Assembly: GCA_019321725.1 (NCBI GenBank)
Contig: CM033108.1
Coordinates: 16,877,799-16,941,798 of the forward strand
Reading direction: 5' to 3'
Length of the DNA: 64,000 nt
DNA from: Paulownia fortunei
Taxonomy: Eukaryota > Streptophyta > Magnoliopsida > Lamiales > Paulowniaceae
The position numbers and the translations under genes were made by a program. A model generated the notes under the pieces. It worked only from the letters and a program-made list of their open reading frames with translations. It made no database searches and was not told where the DNA came from. Of the stretch, positions 62,215 through 64,000 are shown one piece after another (position 1 is the stretch's first letter; the number at the start of each line of letters is the position of its first letter).

Positions 62215-62807
62215 TTCTGTTTGGGCTTTGATGCCTTTCATAATGTGCACAAGGTACTTAGACTAAGTAAAATCTACTACGCATCGAAATATATCCACGT
62301 TACGCTTGCTCTTCTAATGACTCCTGGTAGCCCAATTTCTTCCAGCAAATGGAGAAAATTGGAGGCCATTTTTTATGTTGACATGACTCAAAGTTTTTGC
62401 TTGAAGGGAGTGTTGTATTGGATGTGCGAGTCTATTGGCGACTCAAAAATTGCTTCCTCTGGGCAATTCATCTGGATAATGAGATGTTTAATCTTTCTTC
62501 CGCACGCCCACGACTCCCTTCGGCTCCACACCGGCCATAAGGTCTTTCTGAGGAGCAAATTTTTGTGGCTCTGCTCGACCTTTATTTTGTATCGGCAAAT
62601 CTTGTCTCTACTCATTATTGGGTTTTAAGCCTAAAAACAACCATCAACTTGCCTGCTGAATTGCGTGGGAATCATCCTCTTGATGTCACTCCGATAGGAA
62701 GTCTTCAAAATCCAAATGGAGATACATTACTAGCAAATGGTTTTGGTGGGGAAGTTTCCTTCATCTCAACTACTTGTCTTGTGTTATGTACAAGCTGTTG
62801 TGCTTGA
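62215..62807 (+). pseudogene. F-box-associated domain protein, truncated and frame-broken
   Basis: Frame 1 (62215 to about 62460) reads LGFDAFHNVHKVLRLSKIYY, then SSSKWRKLEAIF, FCLKGVLYWMCESIGDSKIA. These fit the F-box-associated interaction domain landmarks GFGFD..DYKVVR, WR.I and LNG.LYW....I. The match then moves to frame 3: AIHLDNEMFNL (from 62463), an in-frame TAA at 62538-62540, and later TPIGSLQNPNGDTLLANG and GGEVSFIS, like the family's P.G..KNGE.LL and V.Y blocks. So there is one frameshift and one nonsense codon. The N-terminal F-box, which binds SKP1, is missing; the solo LTR ends 110 bases upstream. F-box proteins select substrates for SCF ubiquitin ligases; this copy cannot. Confidence 0.72.
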
Positions 62808-64000
62808 ATAATCACACCTGTGAATTCAAAAAGTTTTGGCTTTTATCTTCCAAGCATTCCAGTGTAAATTATGCTCCATCAAATTACACATACATTATAT
62901 ACTCCAACTGATTTAAATATTCTCTCCTTGTTGCAACACTTTTTTTTTTTTCTATTTTTTAATATTGTGTGTATAAATGCAATATAGACATAAATGGTTA
63001 CCTAAGCTATTCTCATATTGAAGCATCTGTCCTTATCTAAATAGTCAAAGAGTTTGAAACAAATAGAAATTAAATTTTGTTGGGCAGTGGCCCTCATAGC
63101 ATGGTTTCGAACTTTCATCTAGCACATTAGACAATCAAATCATTGTGAAACTATTGTACTAAAAGATAAGGAGAAATACTAAGAAATTTCATATACTAGA
63201 TAATTCAATCTTTGTAAAATTAATGTTGTATTGAAATAAAAGGAGAAATACTTCAATGAGATTTCTTATTATTTTTTATTATAAATTGATGCTTTTGTTG
63301 AACATTTAACTTATTTGGGGCTTATTTTGCTATTGTTGATACTTTTGGTGATCTCTTACATTGAATATTGAATTTTTCGCAAAAGTTATGTTTCATCCTA
63401 TGGGAATGATAGTAGTTGAAATCAGCAAGAATTAGTTGTGGTCTCGGAGGATTCGAATGTACCACCCTTGTCTCATGCTACACATCTATCAATGTATATT
63501 GAACATAGTGGCAACTTCACTCAAACCTTCCCTTTACTGATTACCGTACTCCTTATAAGATATAAGGAACTCACATTTAAAATTATTTAATTATGTGCAT
63601 GTGTATTTGAATTTTGAACTTTGTTAAATGTATTTTTTTGTTGGTTGTTTATTTTTTTTTTTTAAACTTTAAAATTTAGTACAATTGGTCTATTATATTA
63701 TTATTTTATAATATAATAAAAAAATATAATCAATTTTCATTAGCCCGTTGAACCAGTGACTGACAACAAAATCGATTTAATCACCGATTCAATTATAAAA
63801 ACACTGACTCCTACTTTAAAAGTGTACACTAGATCTTGTGGGCACAAGTGGATAACTTCATACAAATTTGTTTGGCTGAATTTGCACATTCATAGTGCAT
63901 TTAGCTTATTGTCATTAGGTAATGATTGATGCATCTATGTTTTAGGTCCATCATGGAATCATGCAAATAACATTGAATCATTTTCACCAAAATTTTAAAG
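62808..64000. other. AT-rich spacer to the window end
   Basis: No coding region, repeat terminus or RNA gene was recognised. There are T-rich runs near 62940-62960 and 63651-63664. Confidence 0.55.

Noticed and set aside
62388..62615. Open frame on the - strand overlapping the F-box-associated pseudogene
   Set aside because: It is antisense to recognisable F-box-associated motifs on the + strand and has no family resemblance of its own.

Overview
The window is AT-rich, repeat-dominated nuclear DNA of a flowering plant. A eudicot is likely, judging from the Aux/IAA protein, GT-AG introns and plant LTR-retrotransposon lineages; the species cannot be named from the sequence. Only one intact protein-coding gene is visible, a five-exon Aux/IAA auxin-response repressor on the + strand at 54585-57637. 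It encodes 240 residues, most like the IAA16/IAA14/IAA7 group. One other host-gene relic, a frame-broken F-box-associated domain pseudogene, lies at about 62215-62807. Nearly everything else is retrotransposon DNA or AT-rich spacer. No rRNA, tRNA or CRISPR structure was seen.

Layout, left to right. 1-18552 is a degenerate Ty1-copia element on the + strand (called C1). Its LTR is split by a Ty3-gypsy element on the - strand (G1, 1427-10578, 2.87-kb LTRs, TSD CGTTC). Its gag is split by a 2-kb solo-LTR-like element (11420-13412, TSD ATATA). Its pol is split by a further copia-type LTR (15245 to about 17165). 18553 to about 26470 is a second, related copia element on the - strand (C2) with its own insertion from 23162. 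26470-30313 holds unresolved repeat DNA and another copy of the C1/C2-type LTR. 30314-35261 is spacer.

35267-40765 is a rearranged composite of the G1 family on the + strand, flanked by perfect GTTAT duplications. It has one full divergent LTR, two LTR fragments that begin at the same breakpoint, and an internal segment sharing G1's decayed pol. 41274-51049 is a complete but decayed Sirevirus-like copia element on the - strand, with about 0.94-kb LTRs, PBS, PPT, gag-pol remnants and an extra ORF after pol.

51055-54100 is spacer. The Aux/IAA gene follows, with a G-box and three TGTCNN-type auxin-response-like hexamers upstream. Another solo LTR (59241-62104) separates it from the F-box pseudogene.

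The most interesting material is structural. A gypsy family appears to have spread with an already dead pol (a non-autonomous lineage). One composite insertion has two LTR fragments cut at the same base and a mismatched LTR pair inside perfect target duplications. LTRs in the window carry CATGCA clusters or GGCGCC-type palindrome arrays. By contrast the Aux/IAA gene is orthodox and looks functional, with a complete TIR1 degron. All similarity statements are by-eye comparisons; no alignment or database search was run.
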